A program made the position numbers and the translations under genes. Below the pieces are notes generated by a model. That model had not been told where the DNA came from and did no database searches. It saw only the letters and a list, made by a program, of their open reading frames with translations. 25,638 nt of DNA from positions 1-25,638 of the forward strand of contig JAWVZY010000007.1 in NCBI GenBank assembly GCA_033721955.1. Reading direction: 5' to 3'. Of the stretch, positions 1-7,577 are shown piece by piece (the stretch's first letter is position 1; each line of letters begins with the position of its first letter). This DNA comes from JAWVZY01 sp033721955 (GTDB taxonomy: Bacteria; Patescibacteriota; Minisyncoccia; Spechtbacterales; 2-12-FULL-38-22).

Positions 1-857
1 CTATCAAAATCAGAACTTGAATAGCGTGAGCGCACATAATAAAGGGCGCTATTGCCGTCTAAGTTTGAGGTTCCGGCAGGAACATGAAATACCCAGTATT
101 CTTCTCTCGGCTCCGGTGCCGACACTGCAGTATTCTCTTGAGAATCTTCCTGTTGAATATCTTGAACGTCATCTGTCTGTTGCTCCTCTTCATTTTCATT
201 TTGTGTAATTTGGCCGGCTTCTGCATCAGCGCTTTCTTTATACCAAAACGGGCTACCCTCCTTACCCTCTCCCTGCCATTGTTTTGTTTCATAAAAATCT
301 GTATTTCTATATATTTGTACTCCCCCCATTATATTAACCAATCTCTCAAAGCCCTCAAAATTCATCACAACTGCATGATCCACATAAACTCCCGTTATAT
401 ATTTTACAACTTCTTTTGAAAGTGTAAGCCCTCCCCCTCCCGGCTTTCTCTGCTCACCCAGTGCATAGGCAAAATTTATTTTTTCTTTATTTGGATATTC
501 AGGCATATCAACATATAGGTCACGAGGCAAAGAAACCATAGAAACCTTGTCATTCTTTTTATCAAAACTAACTAAGATCATTGTATCTGCTAAAAGCCCC
601 CCGTTAGGATCTCCCGAACCACGTATACCAAGTACTAAAATGTCCAAACGATCGGCTTCTTTTTCTATCTTAAAATCCTGATAAACGCCTACATCGCTAG
701 GAGAACCCGCGATAGTCAATACATTTGAAGTCTGATATAAAAATAACGCTCCAACCAAAACTACTAACAAAATAGCAGCCCATATAATGAGCTTCCTTTT
801 GCTGTACTTTGTTTTAGTTGCACCTGAATGGTCAGGGGCAAAATTATCTAAAGACAT
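1..857 (-). CDS. LytR-CpsA-Psr (LCP) family protein, C-terminus beyond window
   Basis: Membrane-anchored LCP-family protein; members transfer undecaprenyl-linked glycopolymers onto peptidoglycan outside the membrane. The first 285 codons are present and the gene runs off the left edge. A cytoplasmic N-terminus of about 20 residues is followed by one membrane segment (about 23-41) and the LCP domain, with DTMILVSFD at about 91-99, LPRDLYVDMP at 110-119, KINFAYA, and LDGNSALYYVRSR at 266-278. Between the two halves of the domain lies an acidic, Gln/Glu-rich insertion at about 208-252. The ATG is 1 bp after the stop of the upstream glycosyltransferase, so it is the fourth gene of the 2591-to-1 operon. 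An attachment role for the glycan made nearby is inferred from context. Confidence 0.9.
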   Translation of the reverse strand, partial: MSLDNFAPDHSGATKTKYSKRKLIIWAAILLVVLVGALFLYQTSNVLTIAGSPSDVGVYQDFKIEKEADRLDILVLGIRGSGDPNGGLLADTMILVSFDKKNDKVSMVSLPRDLYVDMPEYPNKEKINFAYALGEQRKPGGGGLTLSKEVVKYITGVYVDHAVVMNFEGFERLVNIMGGVQIYRNTDFYETKQWQGEGKEGSPFWYKESADAEAGQITQNENEEEQQTDDVQDIQQEDSQENTAVSAPEPREEYWVFHVPAGTSNLDGNSALYYVRSRYSSSDFD

Positions 858-858
858 T

Positions 859-1914
859 TTATTTGAACCATTTTTTTATATATTTTCTACTTACTTTTCT
901 TTTTTTCATTATCATGCGTCTCTTGCGCAGCATTTTAGGCATTAATCTTATTATTTCAGTATAAGCAAATAGTGAACTTTTTTCCCATATTATGAAGTAT
1001 ATAAATAAAAATAGCTCTCTTTTAAAAATAAAAGGAGCATGCTTTATTATATTACCCCAAAAATCATTTTTTATAAAGGCAAGACGCTGATTTCTATGAT
1101 CTAATTTGCGCTTAAAAGTCGGTAAGGTTTTTCTGAGTTTTATAAATTCTCTATACCCTCCCGAAAGTTTTTTTGTTGTTTGGCGATCATGCCAGGCAAC
1201 TACATTAGGCGCATAAAAGGCCTTCCACCCTAAAAGCTGAAGTCGCCACCCTAAATCCACCTCATCTGCATACCATACAAAATCTTCGTCCAAATATTCA
1301 TAAGGGTATTTATGGGTGTCAGCTTTACTTGCATAGGGAGCATTGTGGGGCCGAAACTTTGGCATTTTTATATCTTCAAGCGCTTTTCTGCGAAAAAACG
1401 GTACAGCACCTTCATACAAAAATATTTTCTCCTGTTTATTATATTGCCCCTTATCTTTTTTACCATGTCCACGATTTATAATTCTTCTACTTTTAAATAT
1501 TTGCATTCCTGTCGTATCGATTATATCTGTTTTTTTATCTTCTTCAAAATCCCATTTTAATATCTTTGCCTGAAGCACTCCAGCATCAGTATTTTCTTCC
1601 ATGGCATCAACTGCTTTTTCTATAAAATGTGGATCCATTATTACATCTACAGAAAGCCCTATAACATAGGGGGAATCACAAAAATATAAGCTGCGATTAA
1701 AACCTCCTCCAAGTACATAATTTTTATCAAACTCAACCACTTCAACGCCAGGCATTATAGATTTTACAATACGTAGAGTATTATCTGTAGAAGCATTGTC
1801 AAAAATACGAAAATTTATATTTTCATATGTCTGCGCTTTTACCGCCTCCAAGCAATGACGAATATACTTTTCACCATTAAATACTATTAAATTAACGTCA
1901 ACTCGTGGCTTCAT
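859..1914 (-). CDS. Glycosyltransferase family 2 (rhamnosyltransferase-like)
   Basis: GT-A fold glycosyltransferase, 351 aa. The N-terminal nucleotide-binding region starts VDVNLIVFNGEKYI; the substrate loop has FDNASTDNT near residues 38-46, a DxD-like segment SVDVIMD near 88-94, and an acceptor/catalytic ED-type motif DEVDLGWRL near 216-224. It ends with a basic C-terminal tail (RKRRMIMKKRK), which may associate with the membrane. It lies 6 bp after the NUDIX gene and 1 bp before the LCP gene. The likely role is adding a sugar to a lipid-linked surface polysaccharide on the cytoplasmic face; donor and acceptor cannot be told from sequence. Confidence 0.9.
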   Translation of the reverse strand: MKPRVDVNLIVFNGEKYIRHCLEAVKAQTYENINFRIFDNASTDNTLRIVKSIMPGVEVVEFDKNYVLGGGFNRSLYFCDSPYVIGLSVDVIMDPHFIEKAVDAMEENTDAGVLQAKILKWDFEEDKKTDIIDTTGMQIFKSRRIINRGHGKKDKGQYNKQEKIFLYEGAVPFFRRKALEDIKMPKFRPHNAPYASKADTHKYPYEYLDEDFVWYADEVDLGWRLQLLGWKAFYAPNVVAWHDRQTTKKLSGGYREFIKLRKTLPTFKRKLDHRNQRLAFIKNDFWGNIIKHAPFIFKRELFLFIYFIIWEKSSLFAYTEIIRLMPKMLRKRRMIMKKRKVSRKYIKKWFK

Positions 1915-1920
1915 ATAGAA

Positions 1921-2406
1921 CTACAATTTTATATTATATTTATTTTCTATATATACATCGTCCTTTTCTCCTTTCAAGAATTTTATTGACTCTTTTATTC
2001 TGTAAATTAGATCATTATCGCAAAAATCAGATAATTCTTGCAATTGTACAAATTTATATTCCTCTATTTCATCCTCCTCCAATTCTATATTTTTAATTTT
2101 CTCTCGGGATAAAACACCGCCCTCAAATATAAACTCAAAGCTTTCTTTTTGGGGGTGTGGCTCAACCAGGTAATCAATACAAAGTAATTTGCCCGGCTCA
2201 ATATCTAAACCTAATTCTTCCTTGATTTCTCTTTTGCATGTCTGGCGCGGAGATTCACCCTCTTCACTATGCCCGCCCGCCACAAGCCAATCATCCCTAT
2301 AGCTGGGTTTTACTATTAAAATTTTTCCCTTCTCATCAAAAAACAAAGCTGCTGATACACTGCGAACTTTATGTAAATTTTTATAAAATTCCTCACGCGA
2401 CGTCAT
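1921..2406 (-). CDS. NUDIX hydrolase
   Basis: 161-aa NUDIX-fold pyrophosphohydrolase. The complete Nudix box (G-x5-E-x7-REUxEExGU) is visible: GHSEEGE followed by SPRQTCK and REIKEELGL at about residues 44-66. These residues bind the divalent metals and activate water to cleave a nucleoside-diphosphate-linked substrate. The gene starts 2 bp after the AbrB-like gene and ends 6 bp before the glycosyltransferase. The context would fit nucleotide-sugar turnover, but NUDIX substrate range cannot be read from sequence, so nucleotide-pool cleaning is equally possible. Confidence 0.93.
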   Translation of the reverse strand: MTSREEFYKNLHKVRSVSAALFFDEKGKILIVKPSYRDDWLVAGGHSEEGESPRQTCKREIKEELGLDIEPGKLLCIDYLVEPHPQKESFEFIFEGGVLSREKIKNIELEEDEIEEYKFVQLQELSDFCDNDLIYRIKESIKFLKGEKDDVYIENKYNIKL

Positions 2407-2408
2407 TT

Positions 2409-2591
2409 CTATTTCTTCCAGTCCTTAATTATTATATTCTCTCCCTTTAGTTCAAAGGTAACTTTTTGGCGTTCCTTCCAATTAAGCTTTCTTATAAACT
2501 CAATAGGAATAACTACCGCATAGCTATCCCCTCCCGCTATCTTTGTTATCTTACGTACCGGCTTTTTATCCGGATCATTTTTTTCACGCAT
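2409..2591 (-). CDS. AbrB/SpoVT/MazE-type DNA-binding protein
   Basis: 60-aa protein consisting almost entirely of one swapped-hairpin AbrB domain. The typical pattern ITKIAGGDSYAVVIPIEF, then IRKLNW, then a hydrophobic strand VTFELKGENIIIKDW is present. Such proteins are dimers that bind palindromic DNA; some are antitoxins (MazE), but no toxin gene is adjacent. It is the first gene of an operon with NUDIX, GT2 and LCP genes. Upstream are an extended -10 promoter and three tandem perfect palindromes, which suggest autoregulation (inference). No SD is seen before the ATG. Confidence 0.85.
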   Translation of the reverse strand: MREKNDPDKKPVRKITKIAGGDSYAVVIPIEFIRKLNWKERQKVTFELKGENIIIKDWKK

Positions 2592-2616
2592 AATATTTTA
2601 ACTTGTTTAATAACAA

Positions 2617-2652
2617 AACTACGTAGTTAACTACGTAGTTAACTACGTAGTT
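2617..2652. repeat. Three tandem copies of 12-bp palindrome, probable operator
   Basis: AACTACGTAGTT occurs three times without gap or mismatch (2617-2628, 2629-2640, 2641-2652). Each unit is its own reverse complement, so the 36 bp are palindromic at unit and array level. The array lies between the promoter and the start codon of the AbrB-like gene, about 25 bp before the ATG. Position and symmetry fit a multi-dimer repressor site, most simply for the AbrB-like protein itself. Confidence 0.75.
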
Positions 2653-2663
2653 TATTTTTTTCC

Positions 2664-2672
2664 ATTATACCA
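2664..2672 (-). promoter_or_regulatory. Extended -10 promoter of AbrB-NUDIX-GT2-LCP operon
   Basis: The minus strand reads TGGTATAAT: a perfect -10 (2664-2669) with the TGn extension (2670-2672). Only a weak -35 (TTGTTT, 18 bp upstream) is visible. The predicted transcript start falls just before the triple palindrome. Confidence 0.7.
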
Positions 2673-2694
2673 TTTTAATCTACCTTAAAACAAA

Positions 2695-2716
2695 AACCCC
2701 TAAATTAATAGGGGTT
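2695..2716 (-). terminator. Intrinsic terminator after the 197-aa unknown gene
   Basis: 8-bp stem (AACCCCTA / TAGGGGTT) with a 6-nt loop; on the minus strand it is followed by TTTTGTTTT. It separates the 2736-3329 gene from the AbrB operon promoter. Confidence 0.8.
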
Positions 2717-2735
2717 AAAAAAATACTTTTCTACC

Positions 2736-3329
2736 CTAATTGACTTTTACGACAATGGTTTTTGAGCTAAACTCACTGCCTGTATTTAAACTGATGCCTT
2801 TTAAAGAAAAGCTCCAGCTAGAATTGAGATAGAGCATAGCAGGCACATACTGATACACAGCTAAAGGATCATTTTTATTGAGCCAAACTGTACCAGGAAA
2901 CACAATATACATTCCTGGAATGCAACAGGAATCCATAATATCTTCCTGGTGCTCTAAAAGATATTCAAGGGTGTGCTGCCCCAGATCAAAACCTTGATAT
3001 TCCGCGCGCCTTAAAAATTCAGATGGTGTCAAGCTTATCTCACCCGTTCCCCTTAAGCTTGAATAAGAACTTACAGTTGCAGGACGCCCTTCGTTTATAG
3101 GATGTGGAGGTCCTTCTTTGTAAAGCTCGTAGCCTCTTTCTTTTCTCATATCATGCATAAAAAGTGGCTCGGGCATATCGTTATCCACGATCATCTGCAA
3201 AGTTGTGCTGACTTGTTCGGGATTTAAGGGACTGCCTCCTTTTTGTGTAAGCTGGCGCTTTATCTCCATTATTTTTCTGTCTATATCTTGGTAGTCGCTC
3301 GCCGCAACAGGATATTTATCTCCCGCCAT
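2736..3329 (-). CDS. Unknown 197-aa protein
   Basis: No recognised domain. The start at 3329 (MAGDKYPVAAS) is chosen over an upstream in-frame ATG at 3377 because AAAGGAGG lies 7 nt before it and because the upstream stretch forms a leader hairpin. The N-terminal 60 residues (SDYQDIDRKIMEIKRQL, then SPLNPEQV) look helical and charged; the C-terminal half is richer in beta-type and aromatic residues, including WSFSLKG. There is no signal peptide or membrane segment. I have an unverified impression that the N-terminal pattern recurs in small CPR proteins. It has its own promoter, leader hairpin and terminator, so it is probably a separate, well translated unit. Confidence 0.75.
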   Translation of the reverse strand: MAGDKYPVAASDYQDIDRKIMEIKRQLTQKGGSPLNPEQVSTTLQMIVDNDMPEPLFMHDMRKERGYELYKEGPPHPINEGRPATVSSYSSLRGTGEISLTPSEFLRRAEYQGFDLGQHTLEYLLEHQEDIMDSCCIPGMYIVFPGTVWLNKNDPLAVYQYVPAMLYLNSSWSFSLKGISLNTGSEFSSKTIVVKVN

Positions 3330-3353
3330 AGCAAGACCTCCTTTATAGGTACA

Positions 3354-3380
3354 CTGGCGCCGAGACCTTCCCGACACCAG
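3354..3380 (-). promoter_or_regulatory. 5' leader hairpin of the 197-aa gene
   Basis: On the minus strand CTGGTGTCGGG and CTCGGCGCCAG pair over 11 positions with loop AAGGT. Pairing is complete only as minus-strand RNA because three positions are G-U; the plus strand would have mismatches there. The hairpin lies between the predicted transcript start and the SD, ending about 24 nt before the ATG. Confidence 0.6.
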
Positions 3381-3384
3381 CTAA

Positions 3385-3413
3385 ATAATACACCAAAAAA
3401 TTAAGTTTGAAAA
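3385..3413 (-). promoter_or_regulatory. Promoter of the 197-aa gene
   Basis: Minus strand: -35 TTTTCA (3408-3413), 17-bp spacer, -10 TATTAT (3385-3390). The predicted start near 3378 places the leader hairpin at the extreme 5' end of the mRNA. The -35 overlaps the end of the preceding ligase gene. Confidence 0.5.
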
Positions 3414-4945
3414 CCCCTCATAAGACCCGCACCTATTCCTGTCATTGCCATAAAGCCAAGAAGTGCCCGGCCGTCATAAAGTGCTGCATCTGTCATAAGA
3501 TAAGCTCCTATCCACGCAAGCGAAAAGAGCATAAAGGCAAAATAAAGCCCATACTCTCTATTTTCTTTAAGATAGTTTACACTCGCCTTTATAAGTTCAA
3601 ATATAAACCAAAGGAAAACAAATAATGCAAAAACTCCCATGGTGCTTGCGATATGCAGATATAAATTATGAGCGCTCGCCCCTGCCTCAAGGGCGGATTG
3701 AGGTTCGGTTAAAATCACAGGGTAATTGCCTATTCCAACTCCAAGCACGGGGCTGTGGGCAATATATGCAAGAGTCGTCTTCCAAATACCTATTCTGCCC
3801 TGGTTTGATGTTTCTCCAAAATCAATAATACTACTTATACGCGCAAAAGAGGCAGATACTTCAAAATCCGTATCTTGAAATTGAGGGAAGCTAACAATAC
3901 CAAAATAAACCGGAAACATAAGTAAAAATATTAAAAGAGAACCCAAAAGCACTTTATTGTATTTTTTATCTACTTTAAAAAATTTAAAAAGTCCTACAAC
4001 TGCCAATGTTGCCAAAGAAGCTATCCAAATTCCACGAGTACCTGTTAATATAAGGGCAAGATTAATTAAGGCAAAACCAATAAATATTAAATAATTTTTT
4101 TTAAAAAAATCTTTTAGTTTATTAATACTAAGCCAGCTAAATCGCCGAGAAATCCATATAAACAACGCGGGAAATGTCATTATTACATACATAGGAAATG
4201 AATGAGTATCGGGAAAAGTTGAAAACATGCGAAGTCGCAGAGTGCCGGCTGAATAACTAAACCAAGTATTGCCGAAGTTTGTAGCAATATCTCCCCATTG
4301 CTGACCATAAAGCCCGACGCTTACAATTTGTCCCCACCAATAATGAAATATCCAGGCAGGCACAAAATAAGCAGATAAAAATTGGAGATAACCAAATGCT
4401 ACGGCCAAAAGACCTGAATAGGCAAAATTTCTTGCAAAGCCCCATGCGTTTTCCTTGTCTTTGATTACAAGGGAGCGAATTACAATAAATAGCATTAGCG
4501 CATTTAGTATAAAAATAAACCTCATTGCCCCCGCTATAGTATTTGGTCCGACAAAAATTGAAAGTAAGGCAAATAATAAAAATAAAATTCCCGCCGCCTC
4601 GATCTTATTTTCTTTTATAAACCGACTTATATTAAGTTTAGGTCTTAACCATTTTTTCCAATCATAAGAGCTAAAAAACCATTTTATAAAGATAAGTGCC
4701 AAAATAAGCCGCCAAATATTAAAATTATCAAAGCTTTCGGTTATGGGCAGGGCTATAAAAAACGGAATTGAGCGCAAAAACAGATCTACCCCCCTTTCCA
4801 CAGGATAAAACAAAACAAAAAGCACATACATTAGTAAAAATATAAAAGCTGCTTCGCGCGGAATTATGCCAAATGCAATAAGCACTACAATAGATAGTGA
4901 TACAAAAAATATTATATTAATAGGACTGGACAATTTCTTAAACAT
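3401..4945 (-). CDS. O-antigen ligase / Wzy-type polymerase family membrane protein
   Basis: 514-aa polytopic membrane protein with roughly ten to twelve hydrophobic segments and a large extracytoplasmic loop (about 355-425). Family hallmarks are RLRMFSTFPDTHSF at about 237-250, TGTRGIWIA at 301-309 with the conserved arginine, and LGVGIGNYP (401-409) followed by SAHNLYLHIASTMG (424-437). These proteins join or polymerise lipid-linked glycans on the outer face of the cytoplasmic membrane. It sits downstream of GT4 and GT2 genes on the same strand but is separated from them by a plus-strand mini-operon, so it may have its own promoter; none was convincing. Confidence 0.85.
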   Translation of the reverse strand: MFKKLSSPINIIFFVSLSIVVLIAFGIIPREAAFIFLLMYVLFVLFYPVERGVDLFLRSIPFFIALPITESFDNFNIWRLILALIFIKWFFSSYDWKKWLRPKLNISRFIKENKIEAAGILFLLFALLSIFVGPNTIAGAMRFIFILNALMLFIVIRSLVIKDKENAWGFARNFAYSGLLAVAFGYLQFLSAYFVPAWIFHYWWGQIVSVGLYGQQWGDIATNFGNTWFSYSAGTLRLRMFSTFPDTHSFPMYVIMTFPALFIWISRRFSWLSINKLKDFFKKNYLIFIGFALINLALILTGTRGIWIASLATLAVVGLFKFFKVDKKYNKVLLGSLLIFLLMFPVYFGIVSFPQFQDTDFEVSASFARISSIIDFGETSNQGRIGIWKTTLAYIAHSPVLGVGIGNYPVILTEPQSALEAGASAHNLYLHIASTMGVFALFVFLWFIFELIKASVNYLKENREYGLYFAFMLFSLAWIGAYLMTDAALYDGRALLGFMAMTGIGAGLMRGFQT

Positions 4946-4955
4946 ATGATATATT
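4927..4955 (+). promoter_or_regulatory. Promoter of plus-strand two-gene unit
   Basis: -35 TGGACA (4927-4932), 17-bp spacer, -10 TATATT (4950-4955): each hexamer matches the consensus at five of six positions. The -35 lies inside the 5' end of the oppositely oriented ligase gene; the predicted start is near 4962, about 29 nt before the first ATG. Confidence 0.65.
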
Positions 4956-4990
4956 TTGGATATTCAAGCACCTACTGAAGGAGATGTATT

Positions 4991-5143
4991 ATGGCTACCG
5001 ATAAACAAGGAAGGCAAGAGTTAACTGAATTAGACGGGATAATTATACTTGATCATCTTTTTTTTCGCAAATCCAATGATTCGGCTATCCAAATGCTTAG
5101 AGAGGCAATAAAAACCCAGAAAAAGGAGGCGGATAATGGTTGA
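4991..5143 (+). CDS. Unknown 50-aa protein
   Basis: Short ORF (MATDKQGRQELTELDG to KKEADNG) with GAAGGAG 7 nt before the ATG, a good promoter upstream and an 8-bp overlap with the next gene. The sequence is hydrophilic with one hydrophobic patch (IIILDHLFF, about 17-25). No domain is recognised. It is on the strand opposite to all flanking polysaccharide genes. SD, promoter and coupling to the next ORF argue that it is really translated. Confidence 0.6.
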   Translation: MATDKQGRQELTELDGIIILDHLFFRKSNDSAIQMLREAIKTQKKEADNG

Positions 5144-5330
5144 AGATGTTCGAGGCGCTAAAGGATATGGACCTAAGCATATAAAGCAAGAGGATTCTAT
5201 TGAGGAAAAGCTGAAAAAACTTCGGTACAACGCAGGACACGCAAAATATCATGGCGACAATAGATTGTTAGGTAGCACCGTTGAAGGTATTGTAGATCTC
5301 TTGCAAGAGATCACTGAAGGAAACAACTAA
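5136..5330 (+). CDS. Unknown 64-aa protein
   Basis: Second gene of the plus-strand pair; its ATG lies inside the end of the first gene (8-bp overlap) and is preceded by AAAAAGGAGG with 6-nt spacing. The 64-aa product is charged and probably soluble: a Gly/Lys-rich start (RGAKGYGPKHIK), a predicted helix (SIEEKLKKLRYNAGHAKYHG), then STVEGIVDLLQEI. No domain recognised. A strong terminator follows 14 bp after the stop. The gene pair may encode interacting small proteins. Confidence 0.65.
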   Translation: MVEDVRGAKGYGPKHIKQEDSIEEKLKKLRYNAGHAKYHGDNRLLGSTVEGIVDLLQEITEGNN

Positions 5331-5344
5331 TAACCGTTCCCTCT

Positions 5345-5367
5345 AACCCCTAAATTATTTAGGGGTT
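5345..5367 (+). terminator. Intrinsic terminator of the small-protein unit
   Basis: 10-bp perfect stem AACCCCTAAA / TTTAGGGGTT with a 3-nt loop, followed on the plus strand by TTATTTTT. It closely resembles the terminator at 2695-2716. Confidence 0.85.
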
Positions 5368-5377
5368 TTATTTTTAA

Positions 5378-6526
5378 TTATTTTAAAGAAACCTTCTCAA
5401 ACATTTCTATCATTTTCTCTGCATGCCCCTTCCATGTATATTTTGCAAGAACCTCTTCCCTATCCTGCAATATCTTATCGCGAGCCCCGGCATTTTGCAA
5501 TGCCTCACGCAAAACTTTTGCAATATTTTTGGGATCTTCAGAATCTTCTACAAAAAAGGCGTGACTGCCAAATATCTCTTTTGTAGTGGGTGTATCTGCT
5601 ACCACAGGCACTGTTCCTGCCGCAAGCGCCTCCAGTGGCGGCAAACCCATAGCCTCAGAACTGGATATATAAGTAAATATCTTTGCTTTTTGGTAAAACT
5701 CCACCAAACCCTCATCACTTACAAACTCCTGTCTGTAAATTCTTCTATTTCCTAACTTTTGATTTATTTTCTTCACAAGGCCTTCAATCACAGGCGGATT
5801 ATATTTATCAATTCCAACAGCAATAAAATTCAATTCAGGAAAATCATAGGCTATAAGTTCAAATGCCTGCAAGGTTTCTTTTAGGTGGCGACGAGGAAAG
5901 GCCTGGCCCACATAAAAAATATAATTTTCTTTTTGTACTTTTTCTTTGGGCGCAAAATCTTTCAGATCCGCCCCTAAAGGTACTACCTCTATCTTTTCAG
6001 GGGCGATATTAAAATACCCGCTTATTTCATCGCGAGAGGCATTAGTTTGTGTTGTAATTTGTGTGGCACGAATCGCTCCCCATTTCGCAAATAATTTATA
6101 GCTTATACGGTACTTGAAAGGCAAAGTTCCTTTTGTAAACTCGTAATAAACATCATTGGTTAACAATAAAATACTTTTGCCCATATAAAAGGCAGGGTAC
6201 ATAAAAGAAGAAAAAAATATAACATCTACCCTGTCTTTTAGGGTATAAATAGGTAGAGCGATATGAAAAAATATGTTAAATGAAGGACGGAAAAAAGGAA
6301 GGAACAAGGGCAATTTTGCCACTTTTTTTACAAATATTTCATTATTTAAAAATTCTATATCTTTGGGTATATGCCCCTTAAAATAAAGATAAAAACGGAA
6401 CTTTTCAGCAAGCTCCGGTTTTTTTGAAATTTCCTCAAGTAACTTATATATGTGGCGGCCAATACCGGCACGGTGTGCTCCGGTAGCATCCTCCAATTTG
6501 TGACAATCTATAGCTACTTTTATCAT
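5378..6526 (-). CDS. Glycosyltransferase family 4 (GT-B fold)
   Basis: 382-aa retaining glycosyltransferase. The N-terminal domain starts MIKVAIDCHKLED and contains the acceptor-side glycine loop GAHRAGIGRH. The C-terminal domain has VPLGADL, the FYVGQAFPRRHLKE strand-turn with basic residues that contact the donor diphosphate, and the E-x7-E motif EAMGLPPLEALAAG near residue 290. It acts in the cytoplasm on lipid-linked glycan intermediates. It follows the GT2 gene by 55 bp on the same strand, most likely as one unit. Sugar specificity is not deducible. Confidence 0.93.
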   Translation of the reverse strand: MIKVAIDCHKLEDATGAHRAGIGRHIYKLLEEISKKPELAEKFRFYLYFKGHIPKDIEFLNNEIFVKKVAKLPLFLPFFRPSFNIFFHIALPIYTLKDRVDVIFFSSFMYPAFYMGKSILLLTNDVYYEFTKGTLPFKYRISYKLFAKWGAIRATQITTQTNASRDEISGYFNIAPEKIEVVPLGADLKDFAPKEKVQKENYIFYVGQAFPRRHLKETLQAFELIAYDFPELNFIAVGIDKYNPPVIEGLVKKINQKLGNRRIYRQEFVSDEGLVEFYQKAKIFTYISSSEAMGLPPLEALAAGTVPVVADTPTTKEIFGSHAFFVEDSEDPKNIAKVLREALQNAGARDKILQDREEVLAKYTWKGHAEKMIEMFEKVSLK

Positions 6527-6581
6527 ATAAAAAACCGTATTTATATAATTATATTCGTATTATAATGAAACGAAACTAAAC

Positions 6582-7544
6582 TTACTTTTTATAAATATCC
6601 TCATACTTGCCAAATCTCTCTCTATAATAATCTATAACACCTCTAAGGCGCGCCTTAGAAATATCACGCTGCCTGCCTATTATTATTTTAATCATCTGTT
6701 TAACAGCCGTATACACAGCCCAAAGCGGATGGTACAAATACAACCACCAAGGACCGTTTTTAAATCCTAGCAAAAGCACATTACGCACATGATAATAGTG
6801 GAGGCGAGGAGAACCTAATTTTGGAAGCGTTGTAGCTGAAACCTTGTGCCATAATTTTGCCTTTGGCTGCCACCAAAGTTCATAACCGGCATCTTGGATC
6901 TGAAAACAAAGATCCGCATCTTCAAAATACAAAAAGAATCTTTTATCAAATCCTCCGGTTTTTTCAAGCGCCTCTCTTCTGATAAGCATGCACGCCCCTG
7001 TAATAAAACTAACCTGTATAGGGGGTACCGCGGGCGGTAGTTTCTTTTTGTAAAAATCGCAGGTTGAAGCTATCATTTCATCCATTTTTGTCCATTTCAT
7101 CGGAGTATCGCCTCCAAACCAAATGAGATTTTTTTTATCATAAAAAAATATTGTTGAGCCAATAATTCCTGCTTTTTCATTGTTTTGTGCTACATCCATC
7201 ATTTCGCTTAAAAACATTGGATCAACTTTCATGTCATTATTTAGAAAAAGAACATAATCAGCACCCTGCTCCAGAGCATAGCGCATACCTATATTATTGC
7301 CTTCGGCAAAGCCTGCATTTCTTTCATTTTCTATAATATCTATATCGTATATTGTTTGCTCCTTTTTAAAATTTTTTAAATATAAAAGCGAATCATCTGT
7401 TGAATTATTATCTATTATAACCACCTTAAAATTACCGTAAGTCAGGCGCTTCAACGATTCTAAGCACTCCAGAGTTTCCTCTGAGTTATTCCAGTTCAAG
7501 AATATTATATATACACTCGGGGAGTGTGCTCTTGTTTCTGCCAT
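6582..7544 (-). CDS. Glycosyltransferase family 2 (rhamnosyltransferase-like)
   Basis: 320-aa GT-A enzyme resembling dTDP-rhamnosyl transferases: VYIIFLNWNN at 12-21, DNNSTDDS near 45-52, NAGFAEGNNIG, the DxD-equivalent FLNNDMKVDP, then GACMLIRREAL and FFLYFEDADLCFQI, the ED motif of this subfamily, followed by the H of LWHKVSATT. It is the first minus-strand gene of the second polysaccharide block. The start codon lies only a few bases after a -10-like TATTAT, so the mRNA may be leaderless or start slightly downstream. Confidence 0.92.
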   Translation of the reverse strand: MAETRAHSPSVYIIFLNWNNSEETLECLESLKRLTYGNFKVVIIDNNSTDDSLLYLKNFKKEQTIYDIDIIENERNAGFAEGNNIGMRYALEQGADYVLFLNNDMKVDPMFLSEMMDVAQNNEKAGIIGSTIFFYDKKNLIWFGGDTPMKWTKMDEMIASTCDFYKKKLPPAVPPIQVSFITGACMLIRREALEKTGGFDKRFFLYFEDADLCFQIQDAGYELWWQPKAKLWHKVSATTLPKLGSPRLHYYHVRNVLLLGFKNGPWWLYLYHPLWAVYTAVKQMIKIIIGRQRDISKARLRGVIDYYRERFGKYEDIYKK

Positions 7545-7577
7545 AATAATAGCATATCAGAGGTGCTGAACTTTGTT

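Noticed and set aside
84..419. 111-aa plus-strand ORF
   Set aside because: It is antisense to the well supported LCP gene and has no recognisable features of its own.
2409..2591. MazE antitoxin of a toxin-antitoxin pair
   Set aside because: The adjacent gene is a complete NUDIX hydrolase, not a toxin of the MazF, VapC or RelE type.
2617..2652. Short CRISPR-like or satellite repeat
   Set aside because: The three units are contiguous with no spacers and each is a perfect palindrome beside a promoter; an operator is the better reading.
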